DNA of 64,000 nucleotides from Pseudomonas sp. R76 (GTDB lineage Bacteria; Pseudomonadota; Gammaproteobacteria; Pseudomonadales; Pseudomonadaceae): NCBI RefSeq assembly GCF_009834565.1, contig NZ_CP019428.1, positions 4,588,001 to 4,652,000 of the forward strand, read 5' to 3'. Shown piece by piece: positions 8,624 to 17,800 of this stretch (position 1 is its first letter; each line of letters starts with the position of its first letter). The notes under the pieces were generated by a model. It saw only the letters and a program-made list of their open reading frames with translations, ran no database searches and was not told where the DNA came from. The position numbers and the translations under genes were made by a program.

Positions 8624-9549
8624 TGGCCAATGATCTGCTGAATGATCCACGTCCTGCTGTAGACCAGCACTTGATTCGCCATCGCCACCGGAAAATGAAT
8701 AAACCCATGGGCAGATTCCGCTAGCAGGTAGGTTTCAACCTCAGCCACCCCGCCCCATCGCTCAGCGAGCTGCAGCGTGTCATCTTTCAGCGGGTCCAAC
8801 TCGCCCACAAACATCAACGCCGGTGGCAACCCGCTGAAGTCGCCATACAACGGCGACAACGGCGGCTGCCGCCGTTGTTCGTCACTCAGCCCTGGCGTCA
8901 GCATTTGCAACGCCGTGACCATTCCCGGGCCATCGAGCAGCAATGTGTCCGGCCCGGCGGTGCGCACGCTCGGCGTGCCGGCCAAATCATACACGCCGTA
9001 ATACAACACCGCGCCGCTCACCCGTTCAAGCAAATCCGGCCATTGTTTGAGCGCCAGCAAGGTCGCGGCCGCCAAGTGCCCGCCCGCCGATTCACCGACG
9101 ATGAACACCGGCAAGCCGGCGAACTCATCGGCACTCAGCAACCAACGTGCCGCCGCCAGGCAGTCGTCCATCAGGCCTTCAATCGGGGTGTCGACCGCCA
9201 GCCGATAATCCACCGACACCACCGCCACCTCACAGGCGCGCACCATGCCCAGGTTGAGGTCATCATCCATTTGCGCATTGCCGATCACCCAGCCGCCGCC
9301 GTGGATATCCAACACCACGCCCTTGGGCTGGCCTTGCGGCCGCAGGATGCGCACGGGCACTGCGCCCACCTGCCGAGTCTCGGCCACAGGCGCTTTTTTG
9401 AGTGTTTGACTGACCCGCAGCAGCGCCTGGATCACACGCGGCGTAACACGGTTGCGGATCTTGAAGCGCGGCAGCCACGCGAGCTTTTTGTTGAACGCGC
9501 GCATCTGCGCCAGCTCAGGCGCGCTGGCAGGCCAAGGGGTGTGGGCCAT
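8599..9549 (-). CDS. alpha/beta hydrolase, hormone-sensitive-lipase type
   Basis: This 316-residue esterase/lipase belongs to the HSL (family IV) group: the oxyanion motif HGGGWVIGN is near residue 85 and the nucleophile elbow GESAGGH near 160. An Asp in GELDPLKDD and a His in ESAHGFIHF complete the catalytic triad. Such enzymes cleave short- to medium-chain esters. The start is the ATG at 9549, which overlaps the stop of tspO (TGATG). The track of an earlier TTG has no support. The 3' end overlaps the convergent gene at 8623. Confidence 0.9.
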   Translation of the reverse strand: MAHTPWPASAPELAQMRAFNKKLAWLPRFKIRNRVTPRVIQALLRVSQTLKKAPVAETRQVGAVPVRILRPQGQPKGVVLDIHGGGWVIGNAQMDDDLNLGMVRACEVAVVSVDYRLAVDTPIEGLMDDCLAAARWLLSADEFAGLPVFIVGESAGGHLAAATLLALKQWPDLLERVSGAVLYYGVYDLAGTPSVRTAGPDTLLLDGPGMVTALQMLTPGLSDEQRRQPPLSPLYGDFSGLPPALMFVGELDPLKDDTLQLAERWGGVAEVETYLLAESAHGFIHFPVAMANQVLVYSRTWIIQQIIGHYSGGKSS

Positions 9550-9989
9550 CAACGGTTATTCCGTAAAATCGAAAAATTCAACGCCGCCGCGACACTCAGC
9601 CACGCAAGGTAAGGAAACAGGATCAGCCCGGTGATCAGGTCCAGCCGCAGTGTCATCACCACCAGCGCCGCCACCACCAGCCACAGCAGCACGATCACCA
9701 CCATCCCGGCGAAAAGGCGATGCGCGCCGAAGAACACCGGCGTCCACAGCGTGTTCAAGGCAATCTGCGCCGCCCACAAGCCCAGGGCCAGTTGGCTGCC
9801 GGGGATCAGGGTCAAGCGATAGCCCGCCCAGGCGAGCAGCAGATAGATGACCGTCCAGGCCACCGGGAACAGCCAATTGGGCGGCGTGAAGCTGGGTTTG
9901 ACCAGCGCTTCGTACCATTGGCCCGGTTTGAAAATAATCCCGGTACTGGCGGCCGCGCCGCAGGCGATGAGGAAAATAAGCACGATCAT
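9549..9989 (-). CDS. tspO: TspO/MBR family tryptophan-rich sensory protein
   Basis: This 146-residue membrane protein has five hydrophobic helices and the TspO signature. WYEALVKPSFTPPNWLFPVAW near residues 26-46 and the WTPVFFG loop hold the tryptophans that line the tetrapyrrole-binding pocket. TspO proteins bind porphyrins and regulate tetrapyrrole or stress responses in the bacterial membrane. Its TGA overlaps the start of the hydrolase, so the pair is translationally coupled; a functional link between the two is not known. No photolyase or carotenoid gene is adjacent here. Confidence 0.92.
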   Translation of the reverse strand: MIVLIFLIACGAAASTGIIFKPGQWYEALVKPSFTPPNWLFPVAWTVIYLLLAWAGYRLTLIPGSQLALGLWAAQIALNTLWTPVFFGAHRLFAGMVVIVLLWLVVAALVVMTLRLDLITGLILFPYLAWLSVAAALNFSILRNNR

Positions 9990-10046
9990 GAGCTGTCCAC
10001 TGTCAGGTTTATTTCAAGATAGGACGCCTGTAGAACGGGTAAAAGT

Positions 10047-10616
10047 TCACAAATGATCAGGCGCCACGATCTTCAGCCACGGCCAGCGCGCTTGATAACT
10101 CCTGGCCTTGGCCGCAAACAGCTCGGGTTCAGGGTGATAAGGATTGATCCGCAGTACGCCCTGCTCCACATCCGCCAACCCGTATGGCGCGTACACCTCG
10201 CCCGTTGCAATCTCCAGCCCGATGCACGTGCCCGCCACCAGGTAACGATCAACACCTTGTTTAGCCGTATGCAATTGTGGGTAAGGCCGGCCGAAGCGCT
10301 CGCCGTACCAGAGGTGAACCCGCGCTTGATTCTTGACCTCGACGTTGACGCCCAAGTCTTGAAATAACTGATCGGCCGCGCGGATGACTGCGTCCTCCGC
10401 CTCGTAGGACAGGTCTGTGTCGAAGTAAAAAACGTCGTAGTCCTTAACCCCATGGGCGGCGGGAAGGTTCGACTGATGGTTCCACACCGCCTGGAACAGA
10501 CAGCCCGCCGTGAGCATGCACTGCTCCACGCCGAGATCGGGCAAGCGCGCAGTGATTTCGGCGTTGATGGGATTGGCCATGGCCAGTTCGAGCAGGGTTT
10601 TGACGGTCAATGTCAT
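10047..10616 (-). CDS. nucleotidyltransferase-like protein (COG3575 type)
   Basis: This 189-residue protein has GVKDYDVFYFDTDLSYEAED, the minimal nucleotidyltransferase-like pattern of the COG3575/DUF925 family. A second conserved part is HLWYGERFGRPYPQLHTAKQG. The biochemical role of the family is not established. The ATG at 10616 (MTLTVKTLL) was chosen because it begins the conserved part; 48 further in-frame codons upstream do not look conserved. It stands alone between tspO and a long non-coding stretch. Confidence 0.8.
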   Translation of the reverse strand: MTLTVKTLLELAMANPINAEITARLPDLGVEQCMLTAGCLFQAVWNHQSNLPAAHGVKDYDVFYFDTDLSYEAEDAVIRAADQLFQDLGVNVEVKNQARVHLWYGERFGRPYPQLHTAKQGVDRYLVAGTCIGLEIATGEVYAPYGLADVEQGVLRINPYHPEPELFAAKARSYQARWPWLKIVAPDHL

Positions 10617-11049
10617 GTTTAATCCTGGGTGATCGGACGTGAACCGGGTTAAGGATAGGCTAACTGAACGCGGTGTAAACCGGCTGCTGTTACACCGGCA
10701 AACCCAGCTTTCCAGCCACCACCTTGCCACAGGGGAATGGACCGCAGCGCCTTGCTCCATTGCCTACGCTTACGTCAGAATCCGCCGGCTTGTGTGCTGA
10801 GGTGGCCGTCTCTAAGGTTGCACGGTCGCTGAATATCTCAGTGATCGGGTTTAGTAGCCCACGGTTTAACCTAACAAGTGCATAAGCTTCATCTGTCAGG
10901 CTTTCGGGTCTGTGCTTGATGGTGGCTGTGCGTAGGGCGCTCTCGGGCGCGCCGGTTTTGTTAGGTTCCACCGGTCTACTAACCTGCGTACAGCTACCGC
11001 CTTTTCGTTTAGTAGCGATGAGGTTGTAGCCCAAGCAAGGAACTTAACA
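10617..11049. other. 433-base gap with a possible structured leader of the next gene
   Basis: No convincing gene lies here. The last 150 bases before 11050 contain short complementary pieces, for example GTTAGGTTCC and CTACTAACCTGC around 10957-10985, that could fold in the 5' leader of the small plus-strand gene. My recollection is that similar leaders precede related Pseudomonas small genes; I cannot verify this here. Confidence 0.3.
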
Positions 11050-11289
11050 ATGGCTAACGTCAAACCAGATTCAACCACCCTCTTCACCGTCGTCCCCGAC
11101 GCCAGCACCGAAACCCTGATCACCAACAGCTACGAAACCTTCGCCTCAGTCAGCACACTCTTGCTCGACCTGGCCGAAGATCTGCGCGGCAAACACCGCG
11201 ACATTGCACTGGCGATCCACCAACTGAGCGAGCTGGGCGTGCTGCTCACGGCCAAACTCCTCGACCGTGAAGCGCCCTGCCCTGGCTGA
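11050..11289 (+). CDS. DUF6124/DUF3077-like small Pseudomonas protein
   Basis: The protein has 79 residues. The centre FTVVPDASTETLITNSYETFASVSTLL followed by a helical IHQLSELGVLL matches the style of a Pseudomonas-specific small protein family (DUF3077/DUF6124) that occurs in many copies per genome and has no known function. The ATG at 11050 has a strong AAGGAA site 7 bases upstream. It converges with the next small gene, leaving 3 bases between the stops. Confidence 0.7.
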   Translation: MANVKPDSTTLFTVVPDASTETLITNSYETFASVSTLLLDLAEDLRGKHRDIALAIHQLSELGVLLTAKLLDREAPCPG

Positions 11290-11292
11290 TGA

Positions 11293-11526
11293 TTAGCCTT
11301 TGAGCTCAAACGCGCGATTGCTCGCCGCGTCGTCGTAAGCCACATACAGCGACTCGGCGATCTGGCTTTTGATGGCTTTGGTGGCTTCCAGGCCAAGCAC
11401 GAAACCTTCTGCCTTTCCGCCAGCGCGATTGAGTTCTTCATGGGTGGCGGCGCCGGTGATGGCGTCAAGCAGCTTGACGGCGTGCGGGCCTACGCCTTTG
11501 GGCAGGGAGATTTGGTCGATAGTCAT
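11293..11526 (-). CDS. small unknown protein, 77 residues
   Basis: The family is not known to me. The protein is soluble and helical, beginning MTIDQISLPKGVGPHAVKLL and ending with an alanine-rich helix. The ATG at 11526 has CAGG upstream at the right distance; the longer open frame to 11586 adds a hydrophobic stretch without a ribosome-binding site and was rejected. It is the last ordinary GC-rich gene before the AT-rich retron. Confidence 0.65.
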   Translation of the reverse strand: MTIDQISLPKGVGPHAVKLLDAITGAATHEELNRAGGKAEGFVLGLEATKAIKSQIAESLYVAYDDAASNRAFELKG

Positions 11527-11693
11527 TTTGATACCTGAAAAGAGGAAGATCGGTAGGAACACTGCTGGGGCATGGTAGACCGACACTGAGAGAAAAGGTC
11601 AGCTTTCGCCAAATGTAGATTTCAGTATCACCGAGTGACCACGAACCATCCTAGGACCTGAAGAGATCTGTTAAAACAACGTCATTGTCGCCC

Positions 11694-11720
11694 TTGACGA
11701 ATATTGAGTTTCGGTATAAA
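11694..11720 (+). promoter_or_regulatory. sigma-70-like promoter of the retron RNA
   Basis: TTGACG at 11694-11699 and TATAAA at 11715-11720 are 15 bases apart (16 to the shifted ATAAAA). This places the transcription start near 11727, just before the a1 repeat of the retron RNA. Confidence 0.65.
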
Positions 11721-11726
11721 AAGTCC

Positions 11727-11902
11727 CCGTTCTTTACGCGTTCAAAGCTTGATAGCAGACGCTGTCTTAAGGCTTAGTCGGGCGTTTCGCCAGACTCAAA
11801 ATCATTGCTTGGTTTTATTCCGCAGACAAGATCTGCGGACCTACACTCGCAAGCTCCCTCCGGTCCGCAGATCTTGTCTGCGGCTGATTCTTGGTAAAGA
11901 GC
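11727..11902 (+). ncRNA. retron msr-msd non-coding RNA
   Basis: The a1 repeat GTTCTTTAC (11729-11737) pairs with the a2 repeat GTAAAGAGC (11894-11902) over 9 pairs with one wobble. Inside are an msr hairpin, AGTCGGGCG TTT CGCCAGACT (11776-11796), and a long msd hairpin. The msd stem is 22 perfect base pairs (11820-11841 with 11862-11883) around a 20-base loop. In retrons the reverse transcriptase uses this RNA as primer and template to make branched msDNA; the order a1-msr-msd-a2 matches. The exact branch guanosine and cDNA ends cannot be fixed by eye. The RNA ends just upstream of the effector start at 11914. Confidence 0.88.
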
Positions 11903-11913
11903 ACTCCTTTCGC

Positions 11914-12858
11914 ATGGATCCGCGACAAAAAATTCTTGCTGAGATCAAATTGGAAACCAGTAAGATTTTTTACTCGCGGAAGCCAATAGTGCTTCTCTGT
12001 GGTGGCTTCGTCCCAGAGAAACTTCATCCAGACGCACTAGACCCACCCGTCAAGTCACTGCGCGACGCCATTACGCGTCGAGTCATAAATCTCGTTAATC
12101 CTCCTTACATTTTCAGACCTGAAGAAATCAAGTCTTGGCAGGACGACGGTGTTTTTAGGAACCTTATGGACTTCGAGTCTGATCTAGCAAGTATTTGCTC
12201 ACTTGTTGCTATAGTGGTCGAGAGTGAAGGCTCCATCGCTGAACTAGGCGCCTTCTCCCAACTTCCCGACCTGAGAAAAAAGCTTATCGTCATTGTCGCA
12301 GAGGATCTCTCCCAAGATAAATCCTTTATAAATCTCGGGATATTACGCTACATAAAAGAAGAGCACGAAACAAGCGTTAAAGTCTACCCATGGCAAATCA
12401 AGTACCCTTTAGAAATCTTGCCAGACTTGGTGAACGACGTTATTGAAGACATCCAAATTGAACTTGAAGGTCTAAAAAAAACCCAAGCATTCAATATTCA
12501 AAATGATGTACACCTAATGACATTAATTTACGAACTCATAAAAATATTTGTTGCTTTAAAAGAAAGCGAATTACTTGAGTCGCTAAAAAATTTCGGCCGA
12601 GAAGTCCATCGAGATGCACTACGCAGGCGACTTTTTCTCTTAGAACAATTCGGACTAATAGAAAAAATCAGCTACAGCGATTCGATTTTCTTTGCATCGC
12701 GAGATGACACTTTTCATAGACTGCGACTAGCCACCAGAACTGATGGCGCGGTTGATTTTCTGCGTTCCAGAATAGAATGTTTAGAGCACTATAAAGAAAG
12801 CAGCAGCGAACGCAACCGAAATAGAGCCATCCACAAAGCCAAGTTAGGTGGACATTAA
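11914..12858 (+). CDS. retron effector, nucleoside-deoxyribosyltransferase-like plus C-terminal DNA-binding-type domain
   Basis: This 314-residue protein resembles the Ec86/St85 (type II-A) retron effector. The N-terminal half has the NDT-like fold landmarks: VLLCGG at residues 26-31, then SEGSIAELGAFS at 104-115 with the probable catalytic E110, RKKLIVIV, and KSFINLG at 136-142. The C-terminal half (about 200-300) is helical, ending in a winged-helix-like part with RRRLFLLEQFGLIEKI. In the Ec86 system the effector is held inactive by msDNA and the reverse transcriptase and is released on phage attack to act on nucleotides. The ATG at 11914 begins the homologous region; the open frame upstream overlaps the msr-msd RNA and was rejected. 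Its TAA overlaps the RT start (TAATG). The AT-rich composition suggests transfer. Confidence 0.88.
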   Translation: MDPRQKILAEIKLETSKIFYSRKPIVLLCGGFVPEKLHPDALDPPVKSLRDAITRRVINLVNPPYIFRPEEIKSWQDDGVFRNLMDFESDLASICSLVAIVVESEGSIAELGAFSQLPDLRKKLIVIVAEDLSQDKSFINLGILRYIKEEHETSVKVYPWQIKYPLEILPDLVNDVIEDIQIELEGLKKTQAFNIQNDVHLMTLIYELIKIFVALKESELLESLKNFGREVHRDALRRRLFLLEQFGLIEKISYSDSIFFASRDDTFHRLRLATRTDGAVDFLRSRIECLEHYKESSSERNRNRAIHKAKLGGH

Positions 12859-13805
12859 TGGACATCTATGATTTCCGAAAGCACGTTTCAGAAACATTAG
12901 CTATACCATCCCATGACGTCGCTAGGTTAATAGCACGTGCTCCGCATACATATAAAAAGTATGAGATTAAAAAAAAGGATGGGGGGAGCCGCTCAATAGC
13001 TCAACCTGCGAAAGAGACGAAAGTAATACAACGCCTCTTGATGGAGGCTTTGTTCTGTGACCTACCCGTGCACGAGTGCGCTGTTGCTTATAAACTTGGG
13101 TCAAGCATAAAGAAAAATGCTCAACTGCATCGGCAAAATCAATTCATCTCAAAATTCGACTTTAGTAATTTTTTTGGATCAATCACCGAAAAAGATGTCG
13201 CGGCGCACCTTAGACACGTTTTTATCGGAAAAATATCTGAGCAAAGCATTTTAGACATCGCTCGAACTTGTTGCATTAGAAACAGCCTCACTGGAATTTT
13301 ATGCCTAAGCATTGGAGCACCCAGCTCGCCCATCCTCTCGAATTCAATACTTTACTATTTTGATATAGCAATTCAGACCTGGTGCAACGAAAGAGACATA
13401 ATATATACACGCTATGCCGACGACATGACCTTCTCAAGCAATGAAAGAGGAGTGACCTCTTTAGTTGAAAAATTCTTAACACACACTCTAAAAAATATAA
13501 AATACCCACACCTGATACTTAATGAAAAAAAGACAATACACCTTTCAAAAAAGCATCAACGCCGAATAACTGGACTCGTCGTTTCCAATGATGGCCTAGT
13601 ATCTCTAGGGCGAGAGAAGAAGCGATTGATTAGCGTAATGATTCACCACTATCTTCTAAAAAAACTAGACCACAAAGACATTCCTATACTGCAAGGCCTT
13701 TTAGGATTTGCTCAAGATGCGGAACCCCTGTTCGTCGCTCGAATGCGGGGGAAATATGGCAGCCCTGCAATATCTGAGATAATGCGCGGACGAATAAAAA
13801 AATAG
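12858..13805 (+). CDS. retron reverse transcriptase
   Basis: This 315-residue RNA-directed DNA polymerase has the retron hallmarks: NAQLH (the NAxxH motif) at residues 87-91, DFSNFF at 101-106 with the first catalytic Asp, IGAPSSPILSN at 152-162, YADD at 186-189 and an ITG (VTG-like) motif at 237-239 in the RNA-binding Y region. It would copy the msd part of the upstream RNA into msDNA. It is coupled to the effector gene by a one-base overlap. The gene is AT-rich with many A-ending codons, unlike its neighbours. About 165 bases of AT-rich sequence follow before the next gene; no integrase or attachment repeat was seen. Confidence 0.95.
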   Translation: MDIYDFRKHVSETLAIPSHDVARLIARAPHTYKKYEIKKKDGGSRSIAQPAKETKVIQRLLMEALFCDLPVHECAVAYKLGSSIKKNAQLHRQNQFISKFDFSNFFGSITEKDVAAHLRHVFIGKISEQSILDIARTCCIRNSLTGILCLSIGAPSSPILSNSILYYFDIAIQTWCNERDIIYTRYADDMTFSSNERGVTSLVEKFLTHTLKNIKYPHLILNEKKTIHLSKKHQRRITGLVVSNDGLVSLGREKKRLISVMIHHYLLKKLDHKDIPILQGLLGFAQDAEPLFVARMRGKYGSPAISEIMRGRIKK

Positions 13806-13970
13806 ATCCCTACAGCAATATATTTTGTGACACCCCGTTTGCCCTTAATCATCTTTCCACAATTCACTTCTTCTTATTTATGTAGCGGATATAAAATTTC
13901 TGAGGATCCGAACACGGCCCCTCACTAACCGCCTAGCGGAAGTGGTGAATAGCCTACTTGATAGGCAAGC

Positions 13971-14711
13971 CTATTCTTCAACACTGCGCACCAACACCCC
14001 AAAAAGCTCCCCTCGCGGCATTTCGCTCAGCGCAATCCCCGCATTCTCAAACCACTCCCGCCCCGCTTCCGGATGCGGCCCGCTCAGCACCACCACGCCT
14101 TTCTCATAGGTGTAGCGCGCGGCTGCCACATCCCCGTTTCGGTAGGTGGCGATGGCGGTATAAGGCGACGCCCCGTCAGCCTTGGGAAAGTAAGGGCCAT
14201 CCTGGTAAAACACGCTCTCCGGCTGCCCATCCCACACCACCCGCACTGCCGCATCGTCAATGCCCGACACCTCAAAGCCCGGCCGGCCGGCTTCGGAGTC
14301 CAGGTCCTGCGGGATCAAGCCAAGGTTGCTGTCATCGGCAAGATACGCCCCCATGCACAGGCCCAAATAGCGCCCGCCCTTGGCGACATACTCACGAATG
14401 GCCTCAGCGCGTGCATCCCCAAGGCTTGCGAGTGCAGCAGGAATATCCTGGCCGCCGCCCGGTTGCACATAGAGGTCATAGCGCGCGAGGTTTTGCGGGG
14501 TGATGTCGACCGGTTCATCCGCACCGACAAAGTCGATCTGATAAGCCGGGCTCAGGCGCTGCAAGGCCTTTTTCACGTTCTCGGAACAGTCATTACAGCC
14601 GGCCGGGCCTCGGTAGATCGCCACATGGGTGATGGGCGTGGCGGCGTGCGCGAATGATGCTTGCAGCATGGCAAACGCAAGAAACACGGGGGCAATAACG
14701 GACAGGTTCAT
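13971..14711 (-). CDS. exported BPL_N / GATase1-like protein
   Basis: This 246-residue protein has a signal peptide (MNLSVIAPVFLAFAMLQASF, cleavage after AHA) and a glutamine-amidotransferase-like fold of the biotin-ligase N-terminal (BPL_N) kind. The landmarks are QPGGGQDI near residue 88 and the nucleophile-elbow-like YLGLCMGAYLA near 115-125 with a Cys. CNDCSEN near residue 40 adds two cysteines. The substrate is unknown; members of this family are found in the periplasm or as lipoproteins. It stands alone, convergent with nothing, downstream of the retron. Confidence 0.8.
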   Translation of the reverse strand: MNLSVIAPVFLAFAMLQASFAHAATPITHVAIYRGPAGCNDCSENVKKALQRLSPAYQIDFVGADEPVDITPQNLARYDLYVQPGGGQDIPAALASLGDARAEAIREYVAKGGRYLGLCMGAYLADDSNLGLIPQDLDSEAGRPGFEVSGIDDAAVRVVWDGQPESVFYQDGPYFPKADGASPYTAIATYRNGDVAAARYTYEKGVVVLSGPHPEAGREWFENAGIALSEMPRGELFGVLVRSVEE

Positions 14712-14823
14712 AGTGGTTGGCTCATCAAACAGGGCTGATCCGGAGTTGCCATCCGAAGCCTATATCGAAAGCCGCGCTGAAACTGTTAACAGTTGTAAAT
14801 CGTCTACGACCGCCTGCTCGAAA

Positions 14824-14848
14824 GCCCTGCACCCACAACGTGCAGGGC
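14824..14848 (-). terminator. possible terminator of the giant toxin gene
   Basis: A perfect 9-bp stem, GCCCTGCAC (14824-14832) with GTGCAGGGC (14840-14848), lies 9 bases after the toxin stop. On the minus strand it is followed by only three T residues, so it is a weak intrinsic terminator at best. Confidence 0.45.
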
Positions 14849-14857
14849 CGACGTGGC

Positions 14858-17800
14858 TTAAACGGCGGTCAAGTGCACTTCTGTCCTGAGCGCCTCAATC
14901 AAGTGGTTCAACATTAAGTAACGCTTGTCTTTCAACTGCGGCCAACGCTCAATAAAAAACTGCCCTTTGTCGTCAATTTGAATTGGCGTGGTAATAATTT
15001 CGCTGTCACGGGAGTGGTGAACCAGGTTGGCCTGGGTCGTTGAAGGATGCTCAATCAGGAAGTCGCCGATGTTTCTAAGCCGTGTGCGATCCGGCAGAAC
15101 GGTAGGGCCGGGTTGACGTAAGCCGACAGTGCCGACTTCCACTTTAAAATCAGTGCGCACCGCCATATCGCCTCGCGCGCCTATGCCTTGATCGATGATT
15201 TCCCATGTACTGCGGTGCAGGGCGCGTGCGTTGCCGGGGGCGACATCGCGCACCGTCAGGCTGACTGCATCCTGCAATTGCGCGACGCCCGGAACACCGT
15301 TGAACATATCAGCGTGGGCATTCCCCATCAGCGCTACCCATTTATGCGGCCCCACTGCCGCCTGGTCGGCCTTGATCACCTCATTGGCGAAATAGCTGAA
15401 CAAGGTCTCGCGGCCGTTCAACGCAGACATACCTTTGGCGTGATAACTGGCAGTGCAATCGAGCGCACGTACCCGAATCCCGTATTTATTCGCGGCGTTG
15501 ATCACATTGGTATAGGTGTTGAGGCCTGAATAACCCGGCATATGGCCGCGGTCTTGCGCGGTCAGATAACGCTTGAGGTTTGCGGGCATATTCGCCGATT
15601 TATAAAACTGCTCCAGCTCTGCCTGATGCAGATCGGTGAGCAGGTGTTCCACATACAGCGTCTTGACGCCCTGCTCCTTCAAATACGCCATGTACTTGAT
15701 CAGAAATGCTTTGCTGGACTGATGTTCATGAGCTTCGGCAACGATAAATCCCCACTTATGCTCATACACTTGCTTGATAAACGCCTGTTCATCGGTGGCC
15801 GTTGCAAGGTCGGTGAAGTCGGGTCGTGCCGGTGGCGTGTAAGCGGCAAACACCTCTTTGGCAGCCTTCTCCAGTCGATCACGCGTGTTGCGGAAAGCAC
15901 CGAACGCTGCGGTGAACGGGCTTCCAGCGCCAGGGCCATAGCTCGTATCAAAGGCGCGTTTGCTATACAGCATCTCTTCCAGTTCGCGCTTAAACGTCGC
16001 GGGCAGATCAAACGCACTGTAATGAGACACTGAAGCAGGCACCTGCACCGCCGTTGAAGGGCCGGCTGCCGGTAACGCTTGCGCCGTCGAGGCCAGTGTC
16101 AGCCTGTAATCCCCTCGGGCCATTGCGGCGGCAGAAGTATCGGGGAGCACACTCGCTGCCTGGCCCGCCGCCACTTCATCCACGCGCAGCGCGATGACAT
16201 TCTGCAAATCAGCCAGGCCCGGCACCTCATCAACACTGCCGATACGGTTGTGATCAACCAGGGCAATCCAGCCTTCATCGGGGTCTTTTGTCGCGAGCTT
16301 TTTGTGCGAGTAGAAGTTTCGCAGCTTACTGCTGCGCGGCACAAACCGCTCCGCTTCGGAGAGTTCCAGCACGTGTTCCATGTGGTAGGAACTTGAAGCG
16401 TCCACGCCTTCGATCGCAACATTGTGCTTGTGCGCCTCAAGCATCAGCTTGCGGTAGGTAAACGGAGCGTCCGCCTCCCAGCCCAGGGCCTTGTCGACCC
16501 GCGCCAAGTGTTCTTCGACACGTTTCAAGGCGTGCTCGGTATTGCCCTTGGCCTGCTTATTGATAATTTTAAGCTTGGTGCGAAAAACATCCGCCGGCAG
16601 GTTTTCGATGTACACACGCTTGAGCCCTTGCGCAGCCAACGCCTGCATATTTTCGATCAGTAACTGCTTGCTGGCGACGCTGGCGTTGGCTGCACCGATG
16701 ATCAGCCCCTTTTTGAGTGCAAACAGGCTGGCGAGCACGGTGGCACCGCTTGACTCCGCCGCCAACGCCGGCAAACCTGAACGGTCCGGGCGTGCGGGCG
16801 GCGACTTGAAGAACGCCTCGGTATCCTCGACCAGCTGTTTGACCTGGTTGGCATAGCTTTTACGTAGCGGACCCAACTGATCATAGGCCGCACTTTGTGA
16901 TGCCTGGGCAATCACTTCGTCCGGGCTCTTGCGCCAAAAACCCGTATCGAGTGCCACTCTGAAGTTTCTGCCTTGCTCGGCGGGTATCTCGTAGCCGGCC
17001 AGGGTCTGTTCAACCTCTTCCTGAAGTACCTGGTACTGCTTGCGCCCTCCACCCACGACGCCTGAACGTACCCAGCGGCCGTCGACCTGTTGATTGACCA
17101 GACGCGAGGTTGAACGCATGTGCCCGGTCAGCCCGTCATAGCGATACAACACATGACGGCCCATGGCATCCGCCGTGGTCTTTACCCAAAACTCACCGCC
17201 GTCGAACAGCACGGGTTGCATATCGCCAGGAATACTCAAGGCCGGTGCTTTGAGCAACTGGGCCTGTTCTGCCGTTTTAGTCACCGTTCTGATCGACAGC
17301 GTGTTAAGCGGGCCTTTCAGCGCGGGGCGGAAGTCGAACACTGCAGCACCGCCCACATTGGCCATGTAGCCGATGAAGTGTTGCAAGGCCCCACCCGTGT
17401 CGCCTTGGTGGTAGGCATTAATGGCAAGCATGGCGTCCTTGAAGGCGAGCAGGCCGCCCAGGCCCAGGCTCAACACCGGAAAAGGAATGGTGGCGATGGC
17501 GGTGACCAGCTCAACGCAGGTCCAGACAATGCCCATGATCATGTCGGTTCGGTTGACCGTGGTGGCCGCCACGTCATCTATTTTGCGCTGCAATACCATG
17601 TTGTAGAGCTCATGGCGCAGGTCGGCCACGGGCGGAACATGGGCGATCGGGTCATGGCGTGCGGGGCTTGGGGTTGTACGATCAATCGTCTCGGGCAAGC
17701 CCTTGCGGGCAGCCTCCAGGAAGCTCGCGATCCGGGTCTTGGCTTTGACCGCCACCCTGGCAAGCAGATACTCCGACACACCATCGACTTTTTTCAGCCA

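Noticed and set aside
10690-11034. 114-codon minus-strand frame upstream of the small DUF6124-like gene
   Set aside because: No ribosome-binding site, biased composition, and it covers what looks like a leader region.
11704-11913. In-frame extension of the retron effector upstream of 11914
   Set aside because: It would translate through the msr-msd hairpins; homology to known effectors begins at about 11914.
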